This document shows positions 1 to 6,904 of a DNA stretch of 17,474 nucleotides, piece after piece. Location of the stretch: assembly GCA_905235345.1 (NCBI GenBank), contig CAJOLO010000010.1, forward strand, positions 1-17,474, in the 5' to 3' direction. This DNA is from an uncultured Lachnospiraceae bacterium. GTDB lineage: Bacteria > Bacillota > Clostridia > Lachnospirales > Lachnospiraceae. The notes beneath the pieces are model-generated. The model searched no databases, had not been told where the DNA came from, and was given only the letters and a program-made list of their open reading frames with translations. The stretch's first letter is position 1; every line of letters starts with the position of its first letter. Position numbers and translations under genes: made by a program.

Positions 1-1289
1 ACATCCTCATTAGAAAGGCCGTATGAAACAACAGCATCAAAAACAGTAAGTTTATCATTATCGTAGAGTTTAACTCTTTCATCATTAACTGTCAGATAAA
101 TGAATCTGTTTTTCTGATCGTAGAAATTAAGACATATACCTATAGGGGTAACAAGAAGTGAATCCTTCTTAACATCCTCCACATGAATATCAACATCCCC
201 TAAAACCTCTTTTCCACGCAGTCCAACACGTTCAGTCGGGAGACTAAGATGCTTCGCAAGTTTGTCTGTATAGCCTTGAATTTTACCACCGCCACCGACA
301 ACAAAGACCGCCGCAACAGGCTTACCGCCATTCAATTCAATGATACGTCGTGCCGTCTGCTCGGTAATATCATCTAATACAGGGTCAAGCTTACTATATA
401 CATCATCATGTGTAATCTTATGAGATACACCTAATATATCTTTATAAGTAATAGTCTTTTTGTTTGAACCTGTCATCTTAATTGACTCAGCAGTATCAAA
501 ATCCACAAGATATTCTTTAATAAGAGTCTCGGTAAGCTCATCTCCTGCCTTAGGCAGCATTCCGTATCCGATTATACTGCCATCTTTGGTAATGGAAATA
601 TCTGATGTTCCTGCACCAACATCAACAAGAGCAATATTAAGAAGTCTGTAATTCTCCGGGATTGCCACCTGAATTGCCGCAATAGGCTCCAACGTCATAT
701 TGGCGACCTTAAGATCGGCAATCTCGACTGCAGCATACAGGCTGTCTACAACCTCCTCCGGAAGAAATGTAGCAAGGACATCCGCACCTATATTATATGC
801 CTTCTGTCCTTCAAGATTACCGATCACATAGTTATTAAGATAATATTTTATTACAGAATATCCTACGCAGAAAAATTTATCTGATGACTCATTCTCTTCA
901 TTCATCTTAGCATGAGCCTGTTCAACCCCCATAAGCTCCAAGGAATGAATATATTCCTGATTAACAGTAGTAATATCTTCAAATTCATAAAAACCTTTAC
1001 CAACAGAAGTCTTTAACACCCGCCCTGCTGCTGCAATACATACATCTTTAAGTTTTCTTCCCGGAAGCTGTTCTTCTAATTGTTCCTTGACTTCTTTGAT
1101 CTCTTCACCGATTTTCATAATATCATGAATCTGACCGTCTAACATAGCCCTTGTATCATGAAATCTGACTGCCTGGGCAACAATATTGAATTTCTTACCC
1201 TCTCGGTATCCCACCGTACCCACAATACTTCTGGTACCTATATCCAAACCGAACACCAGAGGTTCCGGATATTTTGTTAATACTGGCAT
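1..1289 (-). CDS. FtsA-like actin-fold ATPase, partial (C-terminus beyond window start)
   Basis: I translated this from the minus strand; the frame is open from the ATG at 1289 to the window edge (429 codons), so the C-terminus is missing. The start has a GGAGAAG ribosome binding site about 8 nt upstream. The protein shows the actin/Hsp70 ATPase signature: a phosphate-1 motif near residues 13-27 (FGLDIGTRSIVGTVGY, with D16), a phosphate-2 motif near 220 (VDVGAGTSDISI) and an adenosine motif near 333 (VVGGGGKIQGY). A stretch near residues 75-100 could be the SHS2/1C insertion of FtsA. Family knowledge: FtsA polymerises on the membrane and tethers FtsZ, while PilM relatives act in pilus assembly. 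The gene lies 124 nt after coaE, outside a classical ftsQAZ cluster, so it may be a paralogue rather than the divisome FtsA. The fold is confident; the exact role is not. Confidence 0.8.
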   Translation of the reverse strand, partial: MPVLTKYPEPLVFGLDIGTRSIVGTVGYREGKKFNIVAQAVRFHDTRAMLDGQIHDIMKIGEEIKEVKEQLEEQLPGRKLKDVCIAAAGRVLKTSVGKGFYEFEDITTVNQEYIHSLELMGVEQAHAKMNEENESSDKFFCVGYSVIKYYLNNYVIGNLEGQKAYNIGADVLATFLPEEVVDSLYAAVEIADLKVANMTLEPIAAIQVAIPENYRLLNIALVDVGAGTSDISITKDGSIIGYGMLPKAGDELTETLIKEYLVDFDTAESIKMTGSNKKTITYKDILGVSHKITHDDVYSKLDPVLDDITEQTARRIIELNGGKPVAAVFVVGGGGKIQGYTDKLAKHLSLPTERVGLRGKEVLGDVDIHVEDVKKDSLLVTPIGICLNFYDQKNRFIYLTVNDERVKLYDNDKLTVFDAVVSYGLSNED

Positions 1290-1350
1290 ATTTCTTTTCT
1301 TCTCCGTATCATATAATTCATATCTTTACGCCTCAAATACTCAATATGGC

Positions 1351-1372
1351 ATGCATTCTGCCGGATGCATTC
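1351..1372. repeat. Two 8-bp direct repeats ATGCATTC upstream of the ftsA-like gene
   Basis: ATGCATTC occurs at 1351-1358 and 1365-1372, a period of 14 bp, in the 124-nt gap between coaE and the FtsA-like gene. The core ATGCAT is itself palindromic. It could be a protein binding site for control of the downstream gene, or chance; nothing else in the sequence supports a function. Confidence 0.3.
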
Positions 1373-1395
1373 ACAAAGGTATTCGTCGAAACTAC

Positions 1396-1413
1396 TGTGT
1401 TAATTGTAACACA
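1396..1413 (-). terminator. Small hairpin directly after coaE stop (weak terminator or attenuator)
   Basis: A perfect 7-bp stem TGTGTTA/TAACACA with a 4-nt loop lies immediately after the coaE TGA (1414-1416). No T-tract follows it on the minus strand, so it would not be a strong intrinsic terminator. It may protect the 3' end of an upstream mRNA or reduce read-through into the FtsA-like gene. Confidence 0.3.
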
Positions 1414-2007
1414 TCATATTAATTTGTTCAACATTACCTTTAATGCAGTTTGTGTTACTGCAAAATCACCGTTATTATCTATCACCACATTGGAATTTAC
1501 CTTGTAAAAATCATCCGTTTCCTGATTATACATTACACTCTCGTATTTGGTTGCATCTCCGCCTCTCCCTTTTACAAGCCTCGAAAGTCTTGTATCCTTA
1601 TCTGCGTATATGTACCATATTTCATCACATATATCACGATATCCATCCTGGATTAGAAGAGCCGCCTCTATAACATAATAATCTACGTTTCCATCTGCGT
1701 TCTTATTATCTATATCATTTAAAATATACTCTTTGACTGCAGGATGAACAATGGAGTTAAGTTTATCAAGAGCACTTTCGTCATTAAATACTATTTCCCC
1801 AAAACATTGTCTGTCAATCTCGCCATTTTCTGCAAGTATATCATTACCGAATTCATCAATTATTCTTTTATATACATTCTCGCCCTTTTTCATAAGAGTA
1901 TGTGCCAGCTTATCAGCTTCAACAATATATGCACCAAGGCTCTCAAGATATTTTAGTACCTCACTTTTCCCACAACCGATTCCACCTGTAATTCCTATAA
2001 CTTTCAT
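1414..2007 (-). CDS. coaE: Dephospho-CoA kinase
   Basis: A 197-residue protein that starts MKVIGITGGIGCGKS, the P-loop of dephospho-CoA kinase (G8-x4-G-K14-S15), followed by the VEADKLAH segment with conserved D32. It phosphorylates the 3'-hydroxyl of the ribose in dephospho-CoA, the last step of coenzyme A synthesis, in the cytoplasm. Length matches the family (about 195-205 residues). The ATG at 2007 has an AGAGG ribosome binding site 6 nt upstream. It begins 23 nt after the polA stop and is probably cotranscribed with polA; the polA-coaE order is common in Firmicutes. No unusual residues were noticed. Confidence is high from the P-loop, length and context. Confidence 0.95.
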   Translation of the reverse strand: MKVIGITGGIGCGKSEVLKYLESLGAYIVEADKLAHTLMKKGENVYKRIIDEFGNDILAENGEIDRQCFGEIVFNDESALDKLNSIVHPAVKEYILNDIDNKNADGNVDYYVIEAALLIQDGYRDICDEIWYIYADKDTRLSRLVKGRGGDATKYESVMYNQETDDFYKVNSNVVIDNNGDFAVTQTALKVMLNKLI

Positions 2008-2030
2008 ATATTTCCTCTCAAATCACCTGC

Positions 2031-4670
2031 TTACTTTGCCTCATACCACGTACTGCCCACACTCGCTTCAACCGATAACGGAACCTTAAGTTCAGCCGCC
2101 TGCATCATTTCTTCTACAAGAATCTTTTTTACAATGTCAACCTCATCTTCCTTCGTTTCTATAAGAAGTTCATCGTGAATCTGAAGTACAAGCTCAGACT
2201 CACAATGTTCAGCACGTAATCTTTCATAAACCCTTATCATGGCTATCTTTATGATATCGGCTGCCGTTCCCTGTATCGGAGAATTCATTGCCACTCTTTC
2301 GCCAAAACTTCTCTGCATAAAATTAGATGATGAAAGCTCCGGTATCTGCCTTATGCGCCCGAACATAGTCTTAGTCATGCCGGTTTTTTTTGCATGCTCC
2401 ACAGATTCGTCAATGAACCGCTTTACATCGGGATAGGTTGCAAAATAGCTATCAATATAATCCGATGCCTCTTTTCTCGAAATATTGAGATCCTCCGCAA
2501 GACCGAATGCACTGATACCGTAAACAATTCCAAAATTGACAGCCTTTGCATTTCTTCTCATAAGTGAATCAACCTTATCAAGCGGAACACCAAAAACCTG
2601 AGAAGCAGTCATAGCATGAATATCCTCATCAGCCTTAAATGCAGCGATAAGATTCTCATCTCCAGACATATGTGCAAGAACTCTTAATTCAATCTGGGAA
2701 TAGTCAGCATCTGCAAACACATAACCATCCTTTGGAATAAATACCTTACGGATACTTCTCCCAAGCTCTGTCCTCATTGGTATATTCTGTAGGTTGGGTT
2801 CTGTCGAACTTATTCTTCCCGTAGCCGTTATCGTCTGATTAAATGTTCCGTGTATCCGTTCATCATCACCTTTAATAAATACGGACAGTCCATCGGCATA
2901 TGTTGATTTAAGCTTAGAAACCTGTCGATAATCAAGAACATCTGCAACAATCGGATAATCATTTTTTAATTTATTGAGTACGTCCACATTTGTTGAATAA
3001 CCGGTCTTTGTCTTTTTTGCACCAGGAAGCTTTAATTCATCAAAAAGCACTTCACCTAACTGTTTTGGAGAATTGATATTGAACTCCCTTCCGGCCTCGT
3101 CATATATTTTTGATTGAAGTTCTTTTTCATTTTTACCAAGCATCTCACTATAATCCATAAGAGCATTCTTATCAGCATGAATTCCGATAACTTCCATGCT
3201 GTTAAGTACATAAACTGTCGGAAGTTCAATATTATTATATAAATCAAGCATCTCATATGAAGACAGTTCCTCAATAAGTCTATCTTTAACAATAAACGGT
3301 ATACAGGTCTCGTATGCTATATATTGTGAGCTTGCTTTATCTTCAATTGTCATAACATTAAGAACGCTCTTACCGAGAAGTTCTTTCTTTTCAGGAACCG
3401 TTAATCCAAGATGATCCCTGGCAATATCATCATAACCATAACTATCCTTTAGCGGATTAAGCAGATATGCGGCTATCGATGTATCCATCACCCTGCCCTC
3501 ATTTTTAATCGGAACTACTTTAAGCAAAGTCTTTAGATCATTCGTAACAAAACGGACATTTTCATTATCATTATATAATGCACTGACTCTTTCTTTGATC
3601 ATATCAGCGGTAATAAATAAAGCACACGGAATAAATGTTGCCTTACCGATTTCAGTTGTAAAACCTATACCTATAAGCTCATTTTCTTCGATAAATGCAT
3701 GAATTCCGATTTCTTTACTATTCGAAAGATTTACAAAAAAGCTCTCTGCCTCACCTAAATCAGATATATATTCTACGGAAAATTCAACAGAAACCTTCCT
3801 GTCAGAATCATCAAAATATTTTAACAAGCTTTTTAGTTCCAACGCTTTAATATAATCATACGCCTCATTTGTAAAAAGTGTTGTATATCTAAGAGATTCC
3901 AAGTCAACATCCAAAGGTACGTCCAACTTAATTGTGGCAAGCTCCTTGCTCATAACAGCCTGGTCATAAAACTCCTTAAAATTCTCCATTGCCTTCTTTG
4001 GTTTTATCTCATCAGCATGCACATAAGCTTCTTCGATACTATGATATTGTGCAATAATCTTACCGGCAGTCTTCTCTCCGATACCCGGAACCCCCGGAAT
4101 GTTATCAGAGGTATCACCCATGAGCCCCTTCATATCTATGAATTCTTTTGGAGTCACACCGTATAGCTTCGTAACATCATCATCAAAATACTGTTCAACA
4201 ATGGTCTTTCCACCCTTAGTCTTCGGAAGCCTAATTCTTACATGTTTGGTTGCAAGCTGCAACAAATCTCTGTCTCCCGAAAGAACTGCAACATCCATTC
4301 CTGCATTCTCTCCCTTTACAGACATTGTTCCGATAATATCATCAGCCTCAAAACCCTCAAGGGTTAATATTGTTACACCCATAAGTTCAAGAAGTTCTTT
4401 CATAATTGGAACCTGGCTTCTTAACTCCTCAGGCATCCCTTTACGCGTACCCTTATATTCCTTAAACATTTCATGACGGAATGTAGGGGCATGAAGATCG
4501 AAAGCGACAGCCAGATGTGTAGGCTGCTCATCTTCTATTACCTTTAATATCATATTAATAAAACCAAGAACTGCATTGGTATGCTGTCCTTTGGAATTGG
4601 TCAGATCCGGCAACCCGTAAAATGCACGATTCAATATACTGTGCCCATCAACAAGCAACAATTTATCCAT
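2031..4670 (-). CDS. polA: DNA polymerase I
   Basis: 879 residues from the ATG at 4670. A TTG two codons upstream (4676) is in frame, but sits only 3 nt from the GGAG, whereas the ATG has 9 nt, so the ATG is chosen. The N-terminal 5'-3' exonuclease/flap domain (about 1-290) has DGHSILNRAF, EADDIIG, SGDRDLLQLA and GDTSDNIPGVPGIG. The C-terminal polymerase domain (about 490-879) has motif A DADYSQIELR (near 654-663), motif B RRNAKAVNFGIVYG (near 705-718) and motif C LQIHDELL. The middle 3'-5' exonuclease fold (about 295-470) lacks the D-x-E of motif I (the segment reads IGIHAFIEEN) and the Asp of motif II, so proofreading is probably absent, as in Taq and Bacillus enzymes. It fills gaps in repair and removes Okazaki primers. 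It is followed by coaE. Confidence 0.97.
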   Translation of the reverse strand: MDKLLLVDGHSILNRAFYGLPDLTNSKGQHTNAVLGFINMILKVIEDEQPTHLAVAFDLHAPTFRHEMFKEYKGTRKGMPEELRSQVPIMKELLELMGVTILTLEGFEADDIIGTMSVKGENAGMDVAVLSGDRDLLQLATKHVRIRLPKTKGGKTIVEQYFDDDVTKLYGVTPKEFIDMKGLMGDTSDNIPGVPGIGEKTAGKIIAQYHSIEEAYVHADEIKPKKAMENFKEFYDQAVMSKELATIKLDVPLDVDLESLRYTTLFTNEAYDYIKALELKSLLKYFDDSDRKVSVEFSVEYISDLGEAESFFVNLSNSKEIGIHAFIEENELIGIGFTTEIGKATFIPCALFITADMIKERVSALYNDNENVRFVTNDLKTLLKVVPIKNEGRVMDTSIAAYLLNPLKDSYGYDDIARDHLGLTVPEKKELLGKSVLNVMTIEDKASSQYIAYETCIPFIVKDRLIEELSSYEMLDLYNNIELPTVYVLNSMEVIGIHADKNALMDYSEMLGKNEKELQSKIYDEAGREFNINSPKQLGEVLFDELKLPGAKKTKTGYSTNVDVLNKLKNDYPIVADVLDYRQVSKLKSTYADGLSVFIKGDDERIHGTFNQTITATGRISSTEPNLQNIPMRTELGRSIRKVFIPKDGYVFADADYSQIELRVLAHMSGDENLIAAFKADEDIHAMTASQVFGVPLDKVDSLMRRNAKAVNFGIVYGISAFGLAEDLNISRKEASDYIDSYFATYPDVKRFIDESVEHAKKTGMTKTMFGRIRQIPELSSSNFMQRSFGERVAMNSPIQGTAADIIKIAMIRVYERLRAEHCESELVLQIHDELLIETKEDEVDIVKKILVEEMMQAAELKVPLSVEASVGSTWYEAK

Positions 4671-4717
4671 GATCAAATTCTCCTTTAAATCAAGTTATTT
4701 TTAATTAATCAAATAAA

Positions 4718-4746
4718 GATATATTACTTAAATAATCATCTGACAG
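4718..4746 (-). promoter_or_regulatory. Putative polA promoter
   Basis: On the minus strand CTGTCA (4746-4741) and TATATC (4723-4718) are separated by exactly 17 nt, each matching 4 of 6 consensus bases. It lies in the 102-nt gap between the anti-sigma-like gene and polA. No clear terminator was seen in this gap, so read-through from upstream is also possible. Confidence 0.3.
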
Positions 4747-4772
4747 ATAAACCAAACTGATAAATAATATCC

Positions 4773-5291
4773 TTATTTCAAATTGGTAACAGCGTTGAAT
4801 TCTCTAATCTTTGAATAAAAGCTTTTTTCCTCTTCAATTTCAGGCTCAACATTAATATTTAGAAGTTTATTTTCAGGTTTGAATAAAATATCATCAAAAT
4901 TATCACTGTAATAGTATTCTCCCTGGTTTTCCTTAAGCTTATTCTGTTCATCAGCATATAAAATATTTAGAAAATTAATATATCCAAATATTGCAAAGCC
5001 AAGTATGCCAACTATGACTATTACAATTGACGATCTGAAAAAATCTTTTTTCTTCTTGTTCTGCCTGAGTTCTCGATTAATTTTTGTCTCCAGTTCGCTA
5101 CTGAAATCACGTGATATAGGCAAATTGGAATCAAGCTGTCGCATACCTTCTATCATCGTGTAATAGATGTCCAGCTCCTCTCGACAGTCATCACAGGACT
5201 TTATATGTTTTAGAAAATCAATCCTTGTTTCCTTATCCAAATCCCCTTCAATATATGCAATTATATTAGATTGAGCTTCAAGACAAGTCAT
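4773..5291 (-). CDS. Anti-sigma-factor-like zinc-finger membrane protein
   Basis: 172 residues. The N-terminus carries a putative zf-HC2/ZAS zinc-binding pattern: C3, then H29-x3-C33-x2-C36 (HIKSCDDC). A lysine-rich stretch (NKKKKD, about 79-84) precedes a single hydrophobic segment at about 88-107, and an acidic tail of about 65 residues follows. In this family the cytoplasmic zinc finger binds an ECF sigma factor and holds it at the membrane until a signal releases it. That function is inferred, because no sigma factor gene lies next to it. The ATG at 5291 has a GAGG site 7 nt upstream. It is transcribed divergently from an XRE-type regulator, and convincing promoter elements lie just upstream (5327-5355). 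The fold call is good; the partner is unknown. Confidence 0.75.
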   Translation of the reverse strand: MTCLEAQSNIIAYIEGDLDKETRIDFLKHIKSCDDCREELDIYYTMIEGMRQLDSNLPISRDFSSELETKINRELRQNKKKKDFFRSSIVIVIVGILGFAIFGYINFLNILYADEQNKLKENQGEYYYSDNFDDILFKPENKLLNINVEPEIEEEKSFYSKIREFNAVTNLK

Positions 5292-5326
5292 TATAACGCC
5301 TCATTTCAATATAGTAAATCAATATC

Positions 5327-5355
5327 AGTATATCATTTATTATATTTAATTACAA
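5327..5355 (-). promoter_or_regulatory. Sigma-A type promoter for the anti-sigma-like gene
   Basis: On the minus strand TTGTAA (5355-5350), a 17-nt spacer and TATACT (5332-5327) preceded by TG at the extended -10 position. The predicted start near 5320 gives a leader of about 30 nt. A second weaker candidate lies upstream: GTGACA (5396-5391), 16 nt, TATACT (5374-5369). Confidence 0.6.
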
Positions 5356-5375
5356 ACATTCTTTAAAAAGTATAA

Positions 5376-5400
5376 TAATGTGTCGTATAATGTCACATTA
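5376..5400. promoter_or_regulatory. Candidate operator dyad between divergent promoters
   Basis: Perfect 7-bp arms TAATGTG (5376-5382) and CACATTA (5394-5400) separated by 11 bp. GTATAAT is also repeated three times around it (5370, 5385, 5402). The dyad sits between the divergent promoters of the anti-sigma-like gene and the XRE regulator, so it is a natural place for the regulator to bind both. The binding role is inference. Confidence 0.4.
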
Positions 5401-5422
5401 AGTATAATATTGTAAATAACCC

Positions 5423-5451
5423 TTGTATTTACTAAACAAAAACATTATATT
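5423..5451 (+). promoter_or_regulatory. Sigma-A type promoter for the XRE/LexA-fold regulator
   Basis: TTGTAT (5423-5428), a 17-nt spacer and TATATT (5446-5451) on the plus strand. The predicted start near 5458 leaves a leader of about 48 nt before the GGAGG ribosome binding site at 5495-5499. Confidence 0.6.
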
Positions 5452-5506
5452 ATCATATAAGTAATTTTTTAAATAGAAACTACATTCATAATATGGAGGC
5501 TTATAA

Positions 5507-6235
5507 TTGGACTTAAAATCGTTTAGAATCACTTTACGTAAGAAACTAAAAGAGCAGAATCTTACCCTTAATTCACTCGCATCATTATCAGACTTATCAG
5601 AGGATACGCTACGCTCGATCATATATGGTAAATCTCAAGATATTAAACTCTCAACACTAATTAAAATTGCAGATGTTTTAAACTGTTCAATAGATGAATT
5701 AGTTAATCGTACACCTTATTCCCATGAAGAATTGGGATTATTTAAACAGATACATATTCTTCCGGAAAATTCTATTCAGGCTGTACAAGCATTAGTAAAT
5801 ATGGAAGAAAAATATTCGCTTCAAAAATCAATAGACGGAACCGAAACAATACCTTTATTTATTCCAAAAGGAAATTTTAGAGATGCAATGTACTACGATG
5901 GAAATCTTATAGATTCATTGGACATCACCAATTATCCTCCGCCTTTAAAAAGAGAAATTTCATTTGGTATAAAGATTGCTACAAATTATTATGAACCTAT
6001 ATATTATACTAATGACATACTTCTTTTATCTACTAAAAATGCACCAATTTTAAATGATATCGTATTTTATATAAATAATTATGGAAAAATATTTATAAGA
6101 AGATATACAAAGCTCGGATTAGAACCTGTAGGTAGTTTTAATGATCTTATACCTTCTTGTGAGATAACAAATTATACTGCATTAGGTGTTGTGGTAAAAA
6201 CAGTCAATGAATTTGATATTGAACAATACAGATAA
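5507..6235 (+). CDS. XRE-family regulator with a degenerate LexA/S24-like C-terminal domain
   Basis: 242 residues. The TTG start at 5507 is set by a perfect GGAGG 7 nt upstream. Residues about 5-66 form a Cro/CI-type helix-turn-helix (recognition region around LSEDTLRSIIYGKS). Residues about 150-232 follow the pattern of LexA/CI S24 peptidase-fold domains: the segment YEPIYYTNDILLL matches the usual region after the nucleophile, then ILNDIVFYINNYGKIFIRRY. By my alignment the nucleophilic serine is replaced (ATNYYEP, Y161) and the catalytic lysine by arginine (R198), so self-cleavage is unlikely. It probably dimerises through this domain and responds by another route. It is divergent from the anti-sigma-like gene and convergent with the toxin gene, and looks more AT-rich than its neighbours, consistent with a phage-type or otherwise acquired regulator. 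Confidence 0.75.
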   Translation: MDLKSFRITLRKKLKEQNLTLNSLASLSDLSEDTLRSIIYGKSQDIKLSTLIKIADVLNCSIDELVNRTPYSHEELGLFKQIHILPENSIQAVQALVNMEEKYSLQKSIDGTETIPLFIPKGNFRDAMYYDGNLIDSLDITNYPPPLKREISFGIKIATNYYEPIYYTNDILLLSTKNAPILNDIVFYINNYGKIFIRRYTKLGLEPVGSFNDLIPSCEITNYTALGVVVKTVNEFDIEQYR

Positions 6236-6244
6236 TTAAAATAC

Positions 6245-6279
6245 AATCAATACCACCGGCTTAACCTGTGGTATTGATT
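6245..6279. terminator. Bidirectional hairpin terminator between regulator and toxin
   Basis: A 15-bp stem with one mismatch (AATCAATACCACCGG at 6245-6259 against 6265-6279) and a 5-nt loop CTTAA. It lies between the convergent stops of the XRE regulator (6235) and the RelE-type toxin (6279). A-rich and T-rich flanks are present but short. It is placed to stop transcription from both sides. Confidence 0.7.
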
Positions 6280-6545
6280 TAATCATATACATCCCTTCTG
6301 TGTCCTACTGTCAAAGCTAACACAATTAAAGCACCATCATTTATTTCACAAATAAGACGATAATCACCTATTCTGTAACGCCATTGTCCTGATCTATTGG
6401 CTGTTAATCCTTTGCCACGAGCTCGTGGATTATCGCAATCCACAAGATTTTTGTTAATCCACGCCTTAATCATTCTCTGCGTATATTTATCGAGCTTTGA
6501 GAACTCTCGGTCGAACCTCTCTGTTGTTCTTATTTGATAACTCAT
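6279..6545 (-). CDS. RelE/ParE-family toxin
   Basis: 88 residues with the RelE-fold pattern: an N-terminal strand and helix (IRTTERFDREFSKLDK), then NPRARGKGL, then the strand-rich core GQWRYRIGDYRLICEI and the C-terminal GHRRDVYD. In this family the toxin is usually a ribosome-dependent mRNA endonuclease (RelE) or a gyrase inhibitor (ParE); the arginine-rich core and GHRR end fit the RelE side, but the target cannot be read from sequence. Its ATG overlaps the antitoxin stop (ATGA, 6542-6545), giving translational coupling. Full length for the family, with no frameshift, so it may be active. Confidence 0.9.
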   Translation of the reverse strand: MSYQIRTTERFDREFSKLDKYTQRMIKAWINKNLVDCDNPRARGKGLTANRSGQWRYRIGDYRLICEINDGALIVLALTVGHRRDVYD

Positions 6546-6763
6546 ATATCAAGCTCCTTCCAAAGCTCTTCTATAGGTCTGCTCTTCTTACCGCTTTTAA
6601 CATAATCATCATATGCTTCTTGATAGACTGTTACATCATATTCGTCCTCAATACGCTCGAATAAAGCCTTCTTAAATGCTTCGGCTAGGGATAAACTATG
6701 CAACTTTGCATAGCTATCAGCAAGTTTTCTCTCTTCATCTGTCATTCGAATAGAAAAACTCAT
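6542..6763 (-). CDS. RelB-type ribbon-helix-helix antitoxin
   Basis: 73 residues from the ATG at 6763. An ATG six codons upstream (6781) is rejected because the GGAG ribosome binding site lies between the two. The N-terminal MSFSIRMTDEERKLADSYAK has the short strand and helix of a ribbon-helix-helix DNA-binding domain (DUF6290/RelB-like), and the C-terminal part ending RPIEELWKEL would wrap and neutralise the toxin. It overlaps the toxin gene by 4 nt. The promoter upstream contains direct repeats that the dimer probably binds, giving the usual autorepression. Identification as an antitoxin rests on both its sequence and its toxin partner. Confidence 0.88.
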   Translation of the reverse strand: MSFSIRMTDEERKLADSYAKLHSLSLAEAFKKALFERIEDEYDVTVYQEAYDDYVKSGKKSRPIEELWKELDI

Positions 6764-6780
6764 ATAACCATCTCCTTTCA

Positions 6781-6815
6781 TACTACATTGTACTACATTT
6801 AATTTCTTTAGTCAA
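6781..6815 (-). promoter_or_regulatory. Toxin-antitoxin promoter with direct-repeat operator
   Basis: On the minus strand TTGACT (6815-6810), a 17-nt spacer and TACAAT (6792-6787). Two copies of a 9-bp repeat (TACTACATT on the plus strand, 6781-6789 and 6791-6799) are spaced 10 bp apart, one helical turn, and cover the -10 box. This is what a cooperatively binding ribbon-helix-helix repressor would need. Confidence 0.75.
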
Positions 6816-6842
6816 CAAAGTTTTTTCTCCCGTATTTATGAC

Positions 6843-6899
6843 AAAAGATACCTCCTCTGTTATATTTCGTTTATATAACTAAGAATTATCGTATCTTTT
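6843..6899. repeat. 57-nt nested inverted repeat of unknown role
   Basis: Outer arms AAAAGATAC (6843-6851) and GTATCTTTT (6891-6899) are perfect over 9 bp. Inside them perfect 7-bp arms GTTATAT (6859-6865) and ATATAAC (6873-6879) enclose a 7-nt loop. The internal loop contains, on the minus strand, a strong AGGAGG-like sequence next to the outer arm, but no gene follows it. It could be a structured RNA, a transposon end, or the remains of a lost gene's leader. Confidence 0.5.
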
Positions 6900-6904
6900 T
6901 ACAT

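Noticed and set aside
1186..2089. Several plus-strand open frames opposite the FtsA-like and coaE genes
   Set aside because: They are in antisense to conserved coding regions and lack starts with ribosome binding sites or any domain.
5398..5622. Open frame of 74 codons on the minus strand
   Set aside because: It overlaps the regulator's start, its promoter and operator region, and has no ribosome binding site or recognisable domain.
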